DNA of 64,000 nucleotides from Rummeliibacillus pycnus (GTDB taxonomy: Bacteria; Bacillota; Bacilli; Bacillales_A; Planococcaceae). Numbering within the stretch: the first letter of the stretch is position 1; each line of letters starts with the position of its first letter. Below the pieces are notes generated by a model. That model was not told where the DNA came from. It made no database searches and saw nothing but the letters and a program-made list of their open reading frames with translations. The position numbers and the translations under genes are program-made. Positions 17,695-28,345 of the stretch are shown here, one piece after another. The stretch is taken from contig NZ_KZ614145.1 of assembly GCF_002884495.1 (NCBI RefSeq), forward strand, positions 2,990,423 to 3,054,422, in the 5' to 3' direction.

Positions 17695-18657
17695 CTATGG
17701 CTTAAATAAGTCAAACCACCCTTTATATTTAAACCATGCAAGCATAGAACCAGCAATGCCTAACATAACCAATAGGATGATAAAATAACCATAGTGCCAT
17801 TCCAACTCAGGCATGTTTTTGAAATTCATGCCATATACACCAGCGATAAATGTTAAAGGAATGAATATAGAGGAGATAATTGTCAAAATCATCATAATAC
17901 CATTCATTCGGCTAGCGTTTACAGACATATGGCTGTCACGCATATCTGCAGTTAGTTCACGATTAGATTCCACCATTTCCGTTAACTTAACTAAATGGTC
18001 ATGGATATCTCCGAAATAAGCACGTTCTTGATCGTCAAGATGGAAACGGTAAGAATTTAAAATTCGATAAAGTAAATCTCGCATAGGTAAAATAGTTCGC
18101 CGTATATGAAGTAAATCACTTCTCAAATCAAATACATAGCGCATAGACTTTGTGCTATTTTGATAATTCAATTGGTCTTCAATTTCATTTAGATGGTCTT
18201 CGATATTGTAAACCATTGGAAAATAGCTATCGACAATTTTATCAATTGCCTGATACATCACGAAAAGTGCACCACGATCCCACATCTGTGGGCGATTCAT
18301 CAAACGTTTTCTGACAATATCAAATTCTGGAACAAATGATTTATGATAAGTAACGACGAAGTTTGGTGAAACAAACAAGTTGACTTCTTCAGCCTCAAAA
18401 GTTTCCTGGTTGATCTTATGGGCAACAAGAAAATGATAATCATCGTAGTAGTCTAATTTTGGACGTTGTAATCGCATTAAGCAATCTTCAATTGCAAGTG
18501 GATGAAAATGAAAGAATTGATCTAATAGAACATCTTCTGTTGCACTTGGTTTATCGAAGTCTACCCAATACCATTCAAATTTTCCTTGTTTTATTTCTTC
18601 TAATGGAAAATCCATTTTAAGTTGTTGGTCAGTTGTTAATCCAAGTGTTCGAATCAT
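17695..18657 (-). CDS. corA: CorA-family magnesium/divalent cation transporter
   Basis: A 320-residue protein with a large acidic cytoplasmic domain and two C-terminal helices (about 255-275 and 290-312). YGMNF at the end of the first helix is the invariant GMN selectivity motif of CorA channels. The family forms pentamers that admit Mg2+ (sometimes Co2+/Ni2+) and close when internal Mg2+ is high. B. subtilis YfjQ has nearly the same length. The ATG follows GAGGAG. No magnesium riboswitch is visible upstream. Confidence 0.93.
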   Translation of the reverse strand: MIRTLGLTTDQQLKMDFPLEEIKQGKFEWYWVDFDKPSATEDVLLDQFFHFHPLAIEDCLMRLQRPKLDYYDDYHFLVAHKINQETFEAEEVNLFVSPNFVVTYHKSFVPEFDIVRKRLMNRPQMWDRGALFVMYQAIDKIVDSYFPMVYNIEDHLNEIEDQLNYQNSTKSMRYVFDLRSDLLHIRRTILPMRDLLYRILNSYRFHLDDQERAYFGDIHDHLVKLTEMVESNRELTADMRDSHMSVNASRMNGIMMILTIISSIFIPLTFIAGVYGMNFKNMPELEWHYGYFIILLVMLGIAGSMLAWFKYKGWFDLFKP

Positions 18658-18766
18658 AGCTACTCCTCACTTCAACTGTTGTTATTTCTATACTCTCACA
18701 AAAAGGTTAATGTTGCCATGGATTTTACCCATAAGTAAATGATAAGCCTGACCATTTAAAAAATAT

Positions 18767-18797
18767 ATAAAAAAAGCCACTCATATGAGAGGGCTAT
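18767..18797 (-). terminator. Terminator of the small secreted/membrane protein gene
   Basis: On the minus strand, AGCC plus CTCATATGAG plus GGCT form an interrupted stem followed by TTTTTTTATA. Confidence 0.6.
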
Positions 18798-18810
18798 GGT
18801 AAAAGTTTAA

Positions 18811-19065
18811 CTAGTGGTTGGCTAACCAATGTTCAAAGGATGTGCTAGTAGAAACCTTTTCTAATATATAAGAATCTCGTGTATTAGAGTGTTCATGTTC
18901 TGAATTCGTACGAGATAGTTGATGTTGAATGGTTGTGTTGTTACACGTTGTTGTTTGTTTATTACAGTCATGCAATAGTGAGCTTTTTAATAAGCAGTAT
19001 GGCATGCCGATGAAAATGAGTAAGCTAAGCAGAATCATTCCTACTAACAAAAAAGCCTTCTTCAT
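18811..19065 (-). CDS. Small protein with N-terminal membrane helix, unknown
   Basis: An 84-residue protein. Residues 1-28 are a lysine-led hydrophobic helix (signal peptide or anchor), and the rest is polar and Thr/Asn/His-rich with three cysteines after the helix (Cys24, Cys34, Cys41). I do not recognise it. GGGGGAT lies 9 nt before the ATG and a terminator follows, supporting a real gene. The function is unknown. Confidence 0.55.
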   Translation of the reverse strand: MKKAFLLVGMILLSLLIFIGMPYCLLKSSLLHDCNKQTTTCNNTTIQHQLSRTNSEHEHSNTRDSYILEKVSTSTSFEHWLANH

Positions 19066-19232
19066 AGGAGAAAATCCCCCTTACTATGTGATATTAGAAA
19101 GGACGCACAAAGATGTGAAATGTTCCACTAAAAAATTTGAAGAATTTTAAAATAATTTTGTTGAGAATGAAACTATTCCAAATGCATAACGTAAATTAGG
19201 TATTATGTTGAATTGAAAGTAGGTGAACAAAA

Positions 19233-19550
19233 TTGGAAATCAAAGGGTTGAAAGTAATATTACATGCAAGTGCATTCTTTGCACCATGTTTAGTACCGAT
19301 TCTCTTTTTTATTTTTATAAAAGATGAAGAAGTTAAACGTTTATCTGTTCAAGCGTTATTATTCCAATTTGTTATGTGGTTATTGATAAGTATTGGATGG
19401 GTTTTGATATTTACAATTGTTTTAGCTGTAGTTGGTATTCCAATGATGATTATATTTGGGCTTATGGTGTTTATCGTACCTATTATTGGTATTGTAAAAG
19501 CATTACAAGATGAGGTATGGGAATATCCGATAGTTGGAAAATGGATTTAA
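19233..19550 (+). CDS. DUF4870-like membrane protein
   Basis: A 105-residue membrane protein with three hydrophobic segments. HASAFFAPCLVPILFFIFIKDEE followed by VKRLSVQALLFQF is the pattern of DUF4870/YtpI-like small membrane proteins. The start is a TTG preceded by AGGTG at 8 nt; no ATG is available near the N-terminus. It sits alone just upstream of the ctsR operon, with its own terminator. The function is unknown. Confidence 0.7.
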   Translation: MEIKGLKVILHASAFFAPCLVPILFFIFIKDEEVKRLSVQALLFQFVMWLLISIGWVLIFTIVLAVVGIPMMIIFGLMVFIVPIIGIVKALQDEVWEYPIVGKWI

Positions 19551-19563
19551 TACGATAATTAAT

Positions 19564-19595
19564 GAGCATACTGCATGTAGCGGTATGCTTTTTGT
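19564..19595 (+). terminator. Intrinsic terminator upstream of the ctsR operon
   Basis: AGCATACTGC, loop atgta, GCGGTATGCT, then TTTTTG. Confidence 0.85.
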
Positions 19596-19638
19596 GTACA
19601 GTAGTAGGATACGGAATTAAACAGAAAGTGCAGAATAT

Positions 19639-19686
19639 TTGCGTCACATTTTATGACCTTATATAATATAGTCAAAGATAGTCAAA
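19639..19686 (+). promoter_or_regulatory. SigA promoter with CtsR operator of the clpC operon
   Basis: TTGCGT (19639-19644), 17 bp, TATAAT (19662-19667). Overlapping the start region is AGTCAAA-GAT-AGTCAAA (19670-19686), an exact match to the CtsR heptad direct repeat (A/GGTCAAANANA/GGTCAAA). CtsR bound here would block transcription until heat or protein stress releases it, so the operon represses itself. Confidence 0.93.
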
Positions 19687-19716
19687 GTCAGTGGTGCAAG
19701 TGAGGTGGAAGCTAAA

Positions 19717-20187
19717 ATGCGAAATATCTCTGACATTATAGAAGGGTATTTGAAGGAAGTTATTGAATTAGGTGGTAAAGGACATATTGAAATCAAACGA
19801 AGTGAAATTGCGGATAAATTTCAATGTGTACCATCACAAATAAATTACGTTATCAATACGAGATTTACTGCTGAGCGTGGTTACTTAGTTGAAAGCAAAC
19901 GTGGTGGAGGCGGTTATATTCGAATATTACGTATCAAGGCTGATTCTGAAGCAGAATTAATTGATGAAATTTTGCAACAGGTTAGTAATTCAATTTCTCA
20001 AACAATGGCACAAGACTATATTTTCCGTTTGATTGATGAGGATGTTATTAGTCGCAGAGAAGCGAAGCTGATGATTGCTGCTCTTGATCGTTCGGTTCTA
20101 TGCATCAATCTGCCTGCGCGAGATGAGTTACGTGCTCGAATTTTGCATGCAATGTTATTAGCGTTAAAGTACGATAAGCAAACGTAA
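19717..20187 (+). CDS. ctsR: CtsR, heat-shock transcriptional repressor
   Basis: A 156-residue class III heat-shock repressor. SDIIEGYLKEVI starts the protein, then EIKRSEIADKFQCVPSQINYV forms the winged helix-turn-helix and ESKRGGGGYIRI the glycine-rich wing tip that senses temperature. I start at ATG 19717, matching the family N-terminus; GTG 19705 is in frame but lies within AGTGAGGTGG, the ribosome-binding site. It controls its own operon and clp genes elsewhere through the adjacent operator. Confidence 0.96.
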   Translation: MRNISDIIEGYLKEVIELGGKGHIEIKRSEIADKFQCVPSQINYVINTRFTAERGYLVESKRGGGGYIRILRIKADSEAELIDEILQQVSNSISQTMAQDYIFRLIDEDVISRREAKLMIAALDRSVLCINLPARDELRARILHAMLLALKYDKQT

Positions 20188-20202
20188 AGAGGTGCAAGAG
20201 AG

Positions 20203-20769
20203 ATGATTTGTGAAAATTGTAAACAGCGTCCCGCTACTATTACAGTTACACAGATGAAAAACGGTAAAAAAGTGACGAGACATTTTTGTGATGTATGTAA
20301 TAAGCAATTGGATCACTTTCACTTGAACCTTGATTCAGATGAAAGTCCGAATGCAATGCAAAAATTATTTTCAAATTTGTTTGGAACACCGAGCTGGTCT
20401 GTACAATCAGTGCCAATTAGTAACCCACAAACTAAAGTACCAAATGAAAGCTGCCCACAATGTGGAATGACTTATAGAAAGTTTTTAGAAGAAGGTAAAT
20501 TTAATTGTCCAACTTGCTACGGTACATTTAAAGAACAGTTACCGCAAGTGTTAAAACGACTCCATAATGGTGCAACAGAACATATAGGAAAAGTTCCAGG
20601 TTCGATAAACGAAAGCTATCAAATGAAACGTCAAATCGAAGCTCTACGTCAAGATATGAAATTGGCAGTTGACGAAGAACGTTTTGAAGATGCAGCGAAT
20701 ATTCGAGACCAAGTTCGTGCATTAGAAAAAAAGCTACAAATAGGAGGTGAGGAAAAGGGTGAACATTGA
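20203..20769 (+). CDS. mcsA: McsA, zinc-finger activator of the McsB arginine kinase
   Basis: A 188-residue protein. It has CENC and CDVC at the N-terminus (residues 3-31) and CPQC/CPTC in the middle (about 86-106), two treble-clef-like zinc sites. A UVR domain follows at the C-terminus (MKRQIEALRQDMKLAVDEERFEDAA region). McsA binds and activates McsB during heat or oxidative stress, and the UVR domain mediates contact. Its end overlaps the mcsB start, implying coupled translation. Confidence 0.95.
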   Translation: MICENCKQRPATITVTQMKNGKKVTRHFCDVCNKQLDHFHLNLDSDESPNAMQKLFSNLFGTPSWSVQSVPISNPQTKVPNESCPQCGMTYRKFLEEGKFNCPTCYGTFKEQLPQVLKRLHNGATEHIGKVPGSINESYQMKRQIEALRQDMKLAVDEERFEDAANIRDQVRALEKKLQIGGEEKGEH

Positions 20770-21838
20770 ACACTTTTTGAAAAGTAAACCGCCTATTTGG
20801 ATGCGAGGAGATATTGATTATGGTGATATCGTAATGAGCACACGTATCCGATTAGCAAGGAATTTAACAGGTTTTCGTTTTCCAAGAGCATTTTCAGATG
20901 AAGAAGCTTTACAAATCGATAAAATGGTATCGAATGCTCTAATCGACGGAGATAAAAAGTTTAATATTCCATTTTCCTATTTCTCACTTCATGAGATGCC
21001 AGCGTTGCAACGACAAGTACTAGTAGAGAAACATTTAATTAGTCCGCAACTAGCAAATAAAACAAAATCCGGCTCAATCTTAGTATCAGAAGACGAAACG
21101 ATTAGTATTATGGTAAATGAAGAGGATCATATCCGAATTCAATGCTTACAACCGGGTTTACAATTAGATAAAGCTTATCAAATAGCAGATGAAGTTGATC
21201 GACTGTTAGAAGACAAATTACCTTATGCCTTTGATGAATCATTTGGTTACTTAACATGCTGCCCGACTAATACTGGTACGGGGCTTAGAGCATCAGTAAT
21301 GATGCATTTACCGGCTCTTACCGTAACAAACCAAATGGGCTCACTTATTAATACAATGGCTCGGTTAGGTATGGTTGTACGAGGTATTTATGGTGAAGGG
21401 ACAGAAGCTGTCGGAAACTATTATCAAATTTCAAATCAAATTACACTTGGAAAACCTGAAGAAGATATTATTTTAGATTTACAAAGTGTAGCTGAACAAA
21501 TTATTCAAAAGGAAATTGGTGCAAGACGGGCATTATTAGAACATGCGTCTATTGCTGTATCTGACCGTTTAAATCGCTCATTAGGCGTTTTAAAATATGC
21601 CAGAATTTTATCCAGTGAAGAAGCGGCTAATTGTTTGTCAAATGTCCGGTTAGGCATAGATTTAGGGCTTATTCCAACGATTCCAGATCGTGTTTTAAAT
21701 GAATGTATGTTAATTATGCAACCAGGCTTTTTACAACAACATGCGGGTACGACACTCCAGCCAAATGAAAGAGATGTATATCGCGCATCCATAATTAGAG
21801 AACAGTTGCAATTTAATAATTCAGACTCTAAACAATAA
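20759..21838 (+). CDS. mcsB: McsB, protein-arginine kinase
   Basis: A 359-residue phosphagen-kinase-fold enzyme. STRIRLARN (about 30) and the [19 protein letters not shown] loop are nucleotide- and guanidinium-binding motifs. McsB phosphorylates arginines in misfolded proteins and in CtsR, marking them for ClpCP. I start at GTG 20759, which has AGGAGGTGA 11 nt upstream and matches the family N-terminus; GTG 20747 lies within that site. It overlaps mcsA by 11 nt. Confidence 0.95.
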   Translation: MNIEHFLKSKPPIWMRGDIDYGDIVMSTRIRLARNLTGFRFPRAFSDEEALQIDKMVSNALIDGDKKFNIPFSYFSLHEMPALQRQVLVEKHLISPQLANKTKSGSILVSEDETISIMVNEEDHIRIQCLQPGLQLDKAYQIADEVDRLLEDKLPYAFDESFGYLTCCPTNTGTGLRASVMMHLPALTVTNQMGSLINTMARLGMVVRGIYGEGTEAVGNYYQISNQITLGKPEEDIILDLQSVAEQIIQKEIGARRALLEHASIAVSDRLNRSLGVLKYARILSSEEAANCLSNVRLGIDLGLIPTIPDRVLNECMLIMQPGFLQQHAGTTLQPNERDVYRASIIREQLQFNNSDSKQ

Positions 21839-21866
21839 TATAACGGTGAAGAAGGGGAGGATATCT

Positions 21867-24305
21867 ATGATGTACAATCGTTTTACACAGCGTGCACAAA
21901 AAGTATTACAACTTGCGCAAGAAGAGGCAATTCGTATGAAACACGAAGCAATTGGCACGGAGCATATACTGTTAGGATTAATTCGAGAAGGTGGCGGAAT
22001 TGCTGCAAAAGCTTTAGAAGCTATAGATGTAAGTTCGGAAATGATTGAAGAAGGTATTGAGGAATTAGTGGGCATGGGTACCAAAAATGTTGGACCAATT
22101 GTACATTATACACCTCGTGCGAAAAAAGTAATCGAATTGTCAGTTGATGAGTCTCGTAAACTAGGTCATTCTTACATTGGAACAGAACATTTACTTTTAG
22201 CGCTAATTCGAGAAGGTGAGGGTGTAGCAGCTCGAGTATTAAATAATGCAGGAGTAAGTCTAAACAAAGCACGTCAACAAGTGTTACAGCTTTTAGGTAG
22301 TAGTGATCATCCACAAGCAAACAATAATACTGCTCCAGCGGCGAATACACCTACTTTAGACAGTTTAGCACGTGATCTCACTCAAATCGCTAGAGAAGGA
22401 AGCTTAGATCCGGTTATTGGTCGTAGTAAAGAAATAACTCGTGTTATAGAAGTTCTATCTAGACGCACAAAAAATAACCCAGTTTTAATTGGAGAACCTG
22501 GTGTCGGTAAAACAGCGATTGCTGAAGGACTCGCGCAACAAATTGTAAATAATGAAGTACCCGAGACATTGCGAGATAAACGTGTTATGACATTGGATAT
22601 GGGTACTGTTGTAGCAGGTACAAAATATCGTGGTGAATTCGAAGATCGTTTGAAAAAGGTGATGGATGAAATTCGACAAGCTGGTAATGTCATCTTATTC
22701 ATTGATGAATTACACACGTTAATTGGTGCAGGTGGTGCGGAAGGTGCAATTGATGCATCAAATATTTTAAAACCATCACTTGCTCGTGGTGAATTACAAT
22801 GTATTGGTGCTACAACTCTTGATGAGTATCGTAAATACATTGAAAAGGATGCAGCGCTTGAACGTCGTTTCCAACCAATTCAAGTAGATGAACCTTCTGT
22901 AGAAGAAGCAATCCAAATTATTAAAGGATTACGCGATCGTTATGAAGCACATCATCGAGTAAAGATTACAGACGCTGCAATTGAAGCAGCTGCTAAAATG
23001 TCAGATCGATATATTTCAGATCGCTTCTTACCTGATAAAGCCATTGACTTAATTGATGAAGCAGGATCAAAAGTACGTTTACGTTCATTCACAACACCGC
23101 CAGATTTAAAGGAATTAGAACAACAATTAGATTCCTTACACTCTGAGAAAATGGCTGCAGTACAGTCTCAAGAGTTTGAAAAAGCAGCATCATTGCGTGA
23201 TACAGAACAAAAACTAAAAGATAAATTAAATACAACAAAAAAAGAGTGGAAAGAAGCTCAAGGTAAAGCAGAATCAAAAGTAACAGTAAATGATATTGCT
23301 GAAGTCGTATCAATGTGGACAGGAGTGCCTGTTTCTAAATTAGCACAAGAAGAATCCGAAAAACTATTACATCTTGAAGAAGAATTGCATAAACGTGTAG
23401 TGGGGCAAGGCGAAGCTGTTGAAGCAATTTCTAGAGCTATTCGTCGTGCGAGAGCTGGATTAAAAGACCCTAAACGTCCAATTGGTTCATTTATTTTCTT
23501 AGGGCCAACTGGTGTTGGTAAAACTGAACTTGCCCGTGCTCTAGCAGAGGTTATGTTTGGTGATGAAGATGCGATGATTCGAGTTGATATGTCTGAATAC
23601 ATGGAAAAACATTCGACTTCACGTCTTGTTGGATCACCTCCAGGGTATGTAGGCTTTGATGAAGGTGGTCAATTAACAGAAAAAGTTCGTCGTAAACCGT
23701 ATTCTGTTATCTTATTAGATGAGATTGAAAAGGCACACCCAGATGTTTTCAACATTCTTTTACAAGTACTTGATGATGGACGATTAACAGATTCTAAAGG
23801 ACGTGTTGTTGATTTCCGTAATACAGTAGTTATTATGACTTCAAATATTGGCGCAGAGGCATTAAAATATCGTAAATCGCTAGGATTTGGTGCACAAAGT
23901 GCATTACAAAGCCAAGAAAATGCTAAAAACGTTATGATGGAAGAATTGAAAAAGGCTTTTAGACCTGAATTCTTAAATCGTATTGACGAAATGATTGTGT
24001 TCCATTCTTTAGAAAAAGAAGAGCTAAACCAAATCGTTGTACTAATGGCTAAAACATTAACAAAACGTTTAGAAGAACAAAATATTACACTTGAGTTAAC
24101 ACCAGCTGCAATTGAAAAAATTGCGAAGGAAGGATACGATCCACAATATGGTGCTCGTCCACTACGTCGTGCTATCCAAAAGCATGTAGAAGATCGACTT
24201 TCTGAAGAAATTTTAAAAGGTACTGTATTAACAGGACAACGTGTTGTATTTGATGTGAAAGACGACCAGTTTGTTGTGGATGTTAAAGAATTAGTAGCAA
24301 AATAA
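21867..24305 (+). CDS. clpC: ClpC, AAA+ unfoldase of the ClpCP protease
   Basis: An 812-residue HSP100 protein. The N domain has two repeats (about 1-145), each with GTEH(I/L)LL. D1 has Walker [10 protein letters not shown] and Walker B LFIDELH, followed by the UVR-containing middle region (about 410-475). D2 has [16 protein letters not shown] and [12 protein letters not shown]. It unfolds arginine-phosphorylated proteins and feeds them to ClpP. The start is ATG 21867 (MMYNRFT), 6 nt after GGGGAGG. A terminator follows directly, so the operon probably ends here rather than continuing into radA. Confidence 0.96.
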   Translation: MMYNRFTQRAQKVLQLAQEEAIRMKHEAIGTEHILLGLIREGGGIAAKALEAIDVSSEMIEEGIEELVGMGTKNVGPIVHYTPRAKKVIELSVDESRKLGHSYIGTEHLLLALIREGEGVAARVLNNAGVSLNKARQQVLQLLGSSDHPQANNNTAPAANTPTLDSLARDLTQIAREGSLDPVIGRSKEITRVIEVLSRRTKNNPVLIGEPGVGKTAIAEGLAQQIVNNEVPETLRDKRVMTLDMGTVVAGTKYRGEFEDRLKKVMDEIRQAGNVILFIDELHTLIGAGGAEGAIDASNILKPSLARGELQCIGATTLDEYRKYIEKDAALERRFQPIQVDEPSVEEAIQIIKGLRDRYEAHHRVKITDAAIEAAAKMSDRYISDRFLPDKAIDLIDEAGSKVRLRSFTTPPDLKELEQQLDSLHSEKMAAVQSQEFEKAASLRDTEQKLKDKLNTTKKEWKEAQGKAESKVTVNDIAEVVSMWTGVPVSKLAQEESEKLLHLEEELHKRVVGQGEAVEAISRAIRRARAGLKDPKRPIGSFIFLGPTGVGKTELARALAEVMFGDEDAMIRVDMSEYMEKHSTSRLVGSPPGYVGFDEGGQLTEKVRRKPYSVILLDEIEKAHPDVFNILLQVLDDGRLTDSKGRVVDFRNTVVIMTSNIGAEALKYRKSLGFGAQSALQSQENAKNVMMEELKKAFRPEFLNRIDEMIVFHSLEKEELNQIVVLMAKTLTKRLEEQNITLELTPAAIEKIAKEGYDPQYGARPLRRAIQKHVEDRLSEEILKGTVLTGQRVVFDVKDDQFVVDVKELVAK

Positions 24306-24335
24306 TGTATGGCAATTTTGTTAATTAGCACACGC

Positions 24336-24376
24336 GAGGCATTCCAAATACGAAATTTGGAATGCCTTGTTTTATA
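24336..24376 (+). terminator. Intrinsic terminator between clpC and radA
   Basis: AGGCATTCCAAAT and ATTTGGAATGCCT form a 13-bp perfect stem with a short loop, followed by TGTTTTATAA. Confidence 0.85.
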
Positions 24377-24417
24377 ATATAAATAAAAGAGAAATACTCT
24401 TTCTAAGGGGCGGAATT

Positions 24418-25794
24418 ATGGTTAAAAAGAAAACAAAGTTCTTTTGTAATGCCTGCGGCTATGAATCACCAAAATGGCTTGGTAGATGTCCTGGTTGCGG
24501 TGAATGGAATACGATGGTTGAAGAAGTAGAAGTGGTATCAAAAGGGCCGAGAGGGGCATTTCAACATTCTGCAAATGTATCGCAAAAAGCGACACCCATT
24601 ATTTCTGTAGAATCTGAAGAGGCACCAAGAGTTGAGACGGAACTAAAAGAGCTAAATCGCGTCCTAGGAGGTGGGGTAGTACCAGGCTCATTAATCTTAA
24701 TTGGTGGTGATCCAGGTATCGGTAAATCCACATTATTATTGCAGGTATCAGCATTGCTATCCAATAAAGGTCACAGAGTTCTTTATATTTCAGGAGAAGA
24801 ATCAATTCGGCAAACAAAGTTACGTGCAGAGCGACTTGGAGTCAAATCACCGGAGCTGTATATTTACTCAGAAACAAATTTAGAGTTTTTAAATCAAACG
24901 ATTGAAGAAGTGAAACCAAAGTTTGTTATTGTAGATTCCATTCAAACTGTCTATCATCCAAATGTGACAAGTGCACCAGGGAGCGTATCACAAGTTCGTG
25001 AATGTACAGCTGAGTTTATGAGAATCTCAAAGACCAAGAATATTGCCATTTTTCTTGTTGGACACGTGACGAAAGAGGGACAAATTGCTGGCCCTCGTAT
25101 CTTAGAACATATGGTAGATACCGTGTTGTATTTTGAAGGCGAACGTCATCATACGTATCGAATATTACGTAGTCAAAAGAATCGCTTTGGTTCTACGAAT
25201 GAGATTGCTATTTTTGAAATGCTACAAAATGGTTTAAAAGAAGTGTTGAATCCTTCCGAATTGTTTTTGCAAGAACGTTCGCAAGGTGCGCCAGGCTCAA
25301 CTGTTGTTGCTTCTATGGAAGGTACACGTCCAATTCTTGTAGAGATTCAAGCGCTTGTAACGCCATCAAGCTTTAACTACCCAAAACGAATGGCTACAGG
25401 TGTTGATCAAAATCGAATTTCCTTGTTAATGGCTGTATTAGAAAAAAGAATGGGTATGTTATTACAAGCACAAGACGCCTATATTAAAGTTGCTGGTGGG
25501 GTGAAGTTAGATGAACCTGCAATTGATTTGGCTGTACTAGTAAGTATTGTTTCTAGTTTTAGGGATATTGCTGCCAAACCAATGGATTGTTACATTGGAG
25601 AGGTTGGATTAACAGGTGAGGTACGTCGTGTATCTCGTATAGAGCAACGTGTTCAAGAAGCTGCAAAATTAGGCTTTAAACGTGCTATTATTCCAGCATC
25701 TAATTTAGGTGGATGGGATTATCCAAGTGATATTGAAGTGATTGGTGTAGAAACAGTGAATCAAGCATTAAAGTTGAGTTTTAAGGAATTATAA
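24418..25794 (+). CDS. radA: RadA, DNA recombination/repair ATPase
   Basis: A 458-residue RadA/Sms protein. The N-terminal zinc finger (CNACG...CPGCGEWNT), a RecA-like core with Walker [11 protein letters not shown], the RadA-specific KNRFG motif and a Lon-like C-terminal domain are all present. It promotes branch migration in recombination and repair. The start is ATG 24418 behind AAGGGGCGG; longer in-frame versions run into the clpC terminator. In most Bacillales disA follows; here it does not. Confidence 0.95.
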   Translation: MVKKKTKFFCNACGYESPKWLGRCPGCGEWNTMVEEVEVVSKGPRGAFQHSANVSQKATPIISVESEEAPRVETELKELNRVLGGGVVPGSLILIGGDPGIGKSTLLLQVSALLSNKGHRVLYISGEESIRQTKLRAERLGVKSPELYIYSETNLEFLNQTIEEVKPKFVIVDSIQTVYHPNVTSAPGSVSQVRECTAEFMRISKTKNIAIFLVGHVTKEGQIAGPRILEHMVDTVLYFEGERHHTYRILRSQKNRFGSTNEIAIFEMLQNGLKEVLNPSELFLQERSQGAPGSTVVASMEGTRPILVEIQALVTPSSFNYPKRMATGVDQNRISLLMAVLEKRMGMLLQAQDAYIKVAGGVKLDEPAIDLAVLVSIVSSFRDIAAKPMDCYIGEVGLTGEVRRVSRIEQRVQEAAKLGFKRAIIPASNLGGWDYPSDIEVIGVETVNQALKLSFKEL

Positions 25795-25928
25795 GTTGTT
25801 AAACAATTTATTTGTCGTTTAATGTCTATAAAAATGCCTTTATGACATAGATTGTATTATAAAATGATGTACAAAGCGTTTTTAAGAAAATCTATGTATA
25901 ATTAAATTATCAAAAGGAGGTGCATTAA

Positions 25929-27029
25929 ATGTTAAAGAGAATTGTCCAAATTGCGTTTCTTTTTATCGGGGGAACGATGGGTTTATTTATTTTACCGCCA
26001 TTATACGAATTGATTCATTTATCCTCAAACCCATGGTTAAATAATCCGTATACTTCTGTTGCAATTGGCGCATTAATATTATTTGGATTTTCATTTTTAT
26101 TCTCGGATTATTTTGTGAAGTTTATCCGATGGATGGAAGAAAAACTATTAAAAGCACCTGTAGGAGATTTATTGTTCGGTACATTAGGGTTGATTATTGG
26201 ATTAATTGTTGCATATTTAGTAGGGTTTGCAATTGATAGTATTAAAATCCCTGTAATTACAACAATTTTGCCAATATTATTGTCAATAGTATTAGGTTAC
26301 CTTGGATTTCAAGTGGGCTTCAAAAAGCGTGATGAGTTAATTAATGTTTTCACATCTGGTAAAGCATCTTCACTTGGTGGATCAAGAAAAAAAGCAGTAG
26401 AGGAATCCGAAATCTTAGGATCGATGTATAAGCTTTTAGATACAAGTGTTATTATAGATGGCCGTATTGCTGATATTTCTGAAACAGGCTTTGTTGAAGG
26501 GGTATTAGTTGTCCCTCAATTCGTATTAACAGAATTGCAGCATATAGCAGATTCTTCAGATACATTGAAACGTACAAGAGGTCGCCGCGGTTTAGATATA
26601 TTAAGAAAACTTCAGGACGAAAGAGCTTCACAAGTGTTAATTACGGAAATTGATTTCGAAGACGTTCAAGAAGTAGATTTAAAATTAGTACGCCTAGCAA
26701 AGCAAATGGGTGGACAGATTTTAACAAATGATTTTAATTTAAATAAAGTTTGTGATCTGCACAATGTTAAAGTTCTAAATATTAACGATTTAGCAAATGC
26801 AGTGAAACCAGTTGTTATTCCTGGTGAAGAGATGAATGTTGTTGTTATTAAAGATGGTAAAGAACATAACCAAGGTGTAGCTTATTTAGATGATGGTACA
26901 ATGATTGTTGTAGAAGAGGGGAAATCTTTTATAGGTCAAGCGATTGTTGTAACGGTAACAAGTGTATTACAAACTTCTGCAGGTCGAATGATTTTTGCAA
27001 AACCAAAACAAAATGGAAGAACAGCATAA
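25929..27029 (+). CDS. yacL: PIN/TRAM-domain membrane protein (YacL)
   Basis: A 366-residue protein. Four hydrophobic helices lie in the first about 145 residues. A PIN nuclease-like domain follows (LDTSVIIDGRIADI at about 172, with later acidic residues), then a TRAM RNA-binding domain (about 295-355, GQAIVVTVTSVLQTSAGRMIFA). The family is conserved in Bacillales, and its RNA-processing role is presumed, not proven. The ATG follows AAAAGGAGGTG. A TATAAT at 25897-25902 may be part of its promoter, but no good -35 is present. Confidence 0.92.
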   Translation: MLKRIVQIAFLFIGGTMGLFILPPLYELIHLSSNPWLNNPYTSVAIGALILFGFSFLFSDYFVKFIRWMEEKLLKAPVGDLLFGTLGLIIGLIVAYLVGFAIDSIKIPVITTILPILLSIVLGYLGFQVGFKKRDELINVFTSGKASSLGGSRKKAVEESEILGSMYKLLDTSVIIDGRIADISETGFVEGVLVVPQFVLTELQHIADSSDTLKRTRGRRGLDILRKLQDERASQVLITEIDFEDVQEVDLKLVRLAKQMGGQILTNDFNLNKVCDLHNVKVLNINDLANAVKPVVIPGEEMNVVVIKDGKEHNQGVAYLDDGTMIVVEEGKSFIGQAIVVTVTSVLQTSAGRMIFAKPKQNGRTA

Positions 27030-27048
27030 TATTATAAAATAGGAAAGA

Positions 27049-27078
27049 GACAGGGCGAAAGTGTGCCTTGTCCTTTTC
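27049..27078 (+). terminator. Hairpin between yacL and ispD
   Basis: GACAGGGC and GCCTTGTC (one G-U pair) followed by CTTTTC: a weak attenuator-like stem in a 73-nt spacer. Confidence 0.4.
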
Positions 27079-27102
27079 ATTGATGAGGAAGTGAAATGGT
27101 AC

Positions 27103-27789
27103 ATGCAATATGATGTAATATTACCAGCAGCGGGTAGTGGTAAACGTATGGCAGCAGGATGCAATAAGTTGTTTTTGGAATTACGTCAAAAGCCAATCTT
27201 GATACATACTTTAGAAGTATTTCAACAGGATGATGCATGTAAAGGAATTTGGTTAGCAGTAAAACCTGAAGAGCGTTCATATATTGAATCGCTTTTAGTG
27301 AAATATAATATTACAAAGGTAAAAGCATTATCTGATGGCGGTGCTGAACGTCAATATAGTGTAAATGCCTGTGTGAAAAAGGTTAAAGACAGAGATATTG
27401 TATTAGTGCATGATGCAGCAAGGCCTTTTATAACAATTCCAATTATTCATAAATTGGCAGAAGTTGCTCATAGCAAAGGTGCAGCTATTGCCGGAGTACG
27501 TGCAAAAGACACGATGAAACGAGTAAAGGATGGCATGATTGAAGAAACTGTAGACCGTTCAAGTCTTTGGATGATTCAAACACCACAAGCATTTGATTTT
27601 GAAGTGTTAAAACGTGCAGAACAACTAGCAGAAAGAGATCATTTCTTAGGAACGGACGAAGCAATGCTTGTTGAACGTATGGGGCATTCTGTATATATTG
27701 TTGAAAGTAGCTATGAAAACGTTAAAATAACTACTAAAGAGGATTTAGTATTTGGTGAAGCAATTTTAAGTCAACGTATAGGAGGATAA
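27103..27789 (+). CDS. ispD: IspD, 2-C-methyl-D-erythritol 4-phosphate cytidylyltransferase
   Basis: A 228-residue enzyme of the MEP isoprenoid pathway that joins CTP and [14 protein letters not shown] is the nucleotide-binding loop; DAARPF and the late [11 protein letters not shown] are family motifs. I start at ATG 27103 (MQYDVIL), with GGAAG about 11 nt upstream; upstream in-frame codons run through the hairpin and are unlikely. It sits 2 nt before ispF, the enzyme two steps later. Confidence 0.94.
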   Translation: MQYDVILPAAGSGKRMAAGCNKLFLELRQKPILIHTLEVFQQDDACKGIWLAVKPEERSYIESLLVKYNITKVKALSDGGAERQYSVNACVKKVKDRDIVLVHDAARPFITIPIIHKLAEVAHSKGAAIAGVRAKDTMKRVKDGMIEETVDRSSLWMIQTPQAFDFEVLKRAEQLAERDHFLGTDEAMLVERMGHSVYIVESSYENVKITTKEDLVFGEAILSQRIGG

Positions 27790-27791
27790 CA

Positions 27792-28268
27792 ATGTTTCGA
27801 ATAGGACAAGGATTCGATGTACATGCTTTTGCAGAAGGTCGCCCACTAATTATTGGAGGAATCACTATTCCTCATGATAAAGGTTTACTGGGACATTCGG
27901 ATGCAGATGTATTATTGCACGCAGTAACGGATGCAGCACTTGGCGCAATTGGAGAAGGAGATATTGGTCGTCATTTTCCTGATACTGATCCAGAATTTAA
28001 GGATGCAGATTCTGCAAAATTATTAGCTTATATTTGGAAAATGGTAGAAGAAAAAGGCTTTGCTTTAGGAAATGTTGATTGTACAATTATGGCACAACGT
28101 CCGAAATTAGCACCATATATTCAACAAATGCGTAATCGTATCGCAGAATTATTACATGCAGAACCATCCCAAGTTAATGTCAAAGCAACCACTACTGAAA
28201 AACTAGGATTTACTGGACGTGAAGAAGGAATCGCTTCAATGGCAACAATTTTACTTATTAAGAATTGA
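27792..28268 (+). CDS. ispF: IspF, 2-C-methyl-D-erythritol 2,4-cyclodiphosphate synthase
   Basis: A 158-residue, zinc-dependent trimeric enzyme of the MEP pathway. DVHAF near the N-terminus supplies the metal-binding Asp and His, followed by [23 protein letters not shown] and the C-terminal [15 protein letters not shown]. The ribosome-binding site AGGAGG overlaps the end of ispD, so the two are translated together. Confidence 0.96.
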   Translation: MFRIGQGFDVHAFAEGRPLIIGGITIPHDKGLLGHSDADVLLHAVTDAALGAIGEGDIGRHFPDTDPEFKDADSAKLLAYIWKMVEEKGFALGNVDCTIMAQRPKLAPYIQQMRNRIAELLHAEPSQVNVKATTTEKLGFTGREEGIASMATILLIKN

Positions 28269-28345
28269 CTTCCTTTAATTTTTATACTGGCAGTGGTAAA
28301 ATGGACAAAGTTAACTTTTGAACGAAAAATAGGAGGATTTAAATC

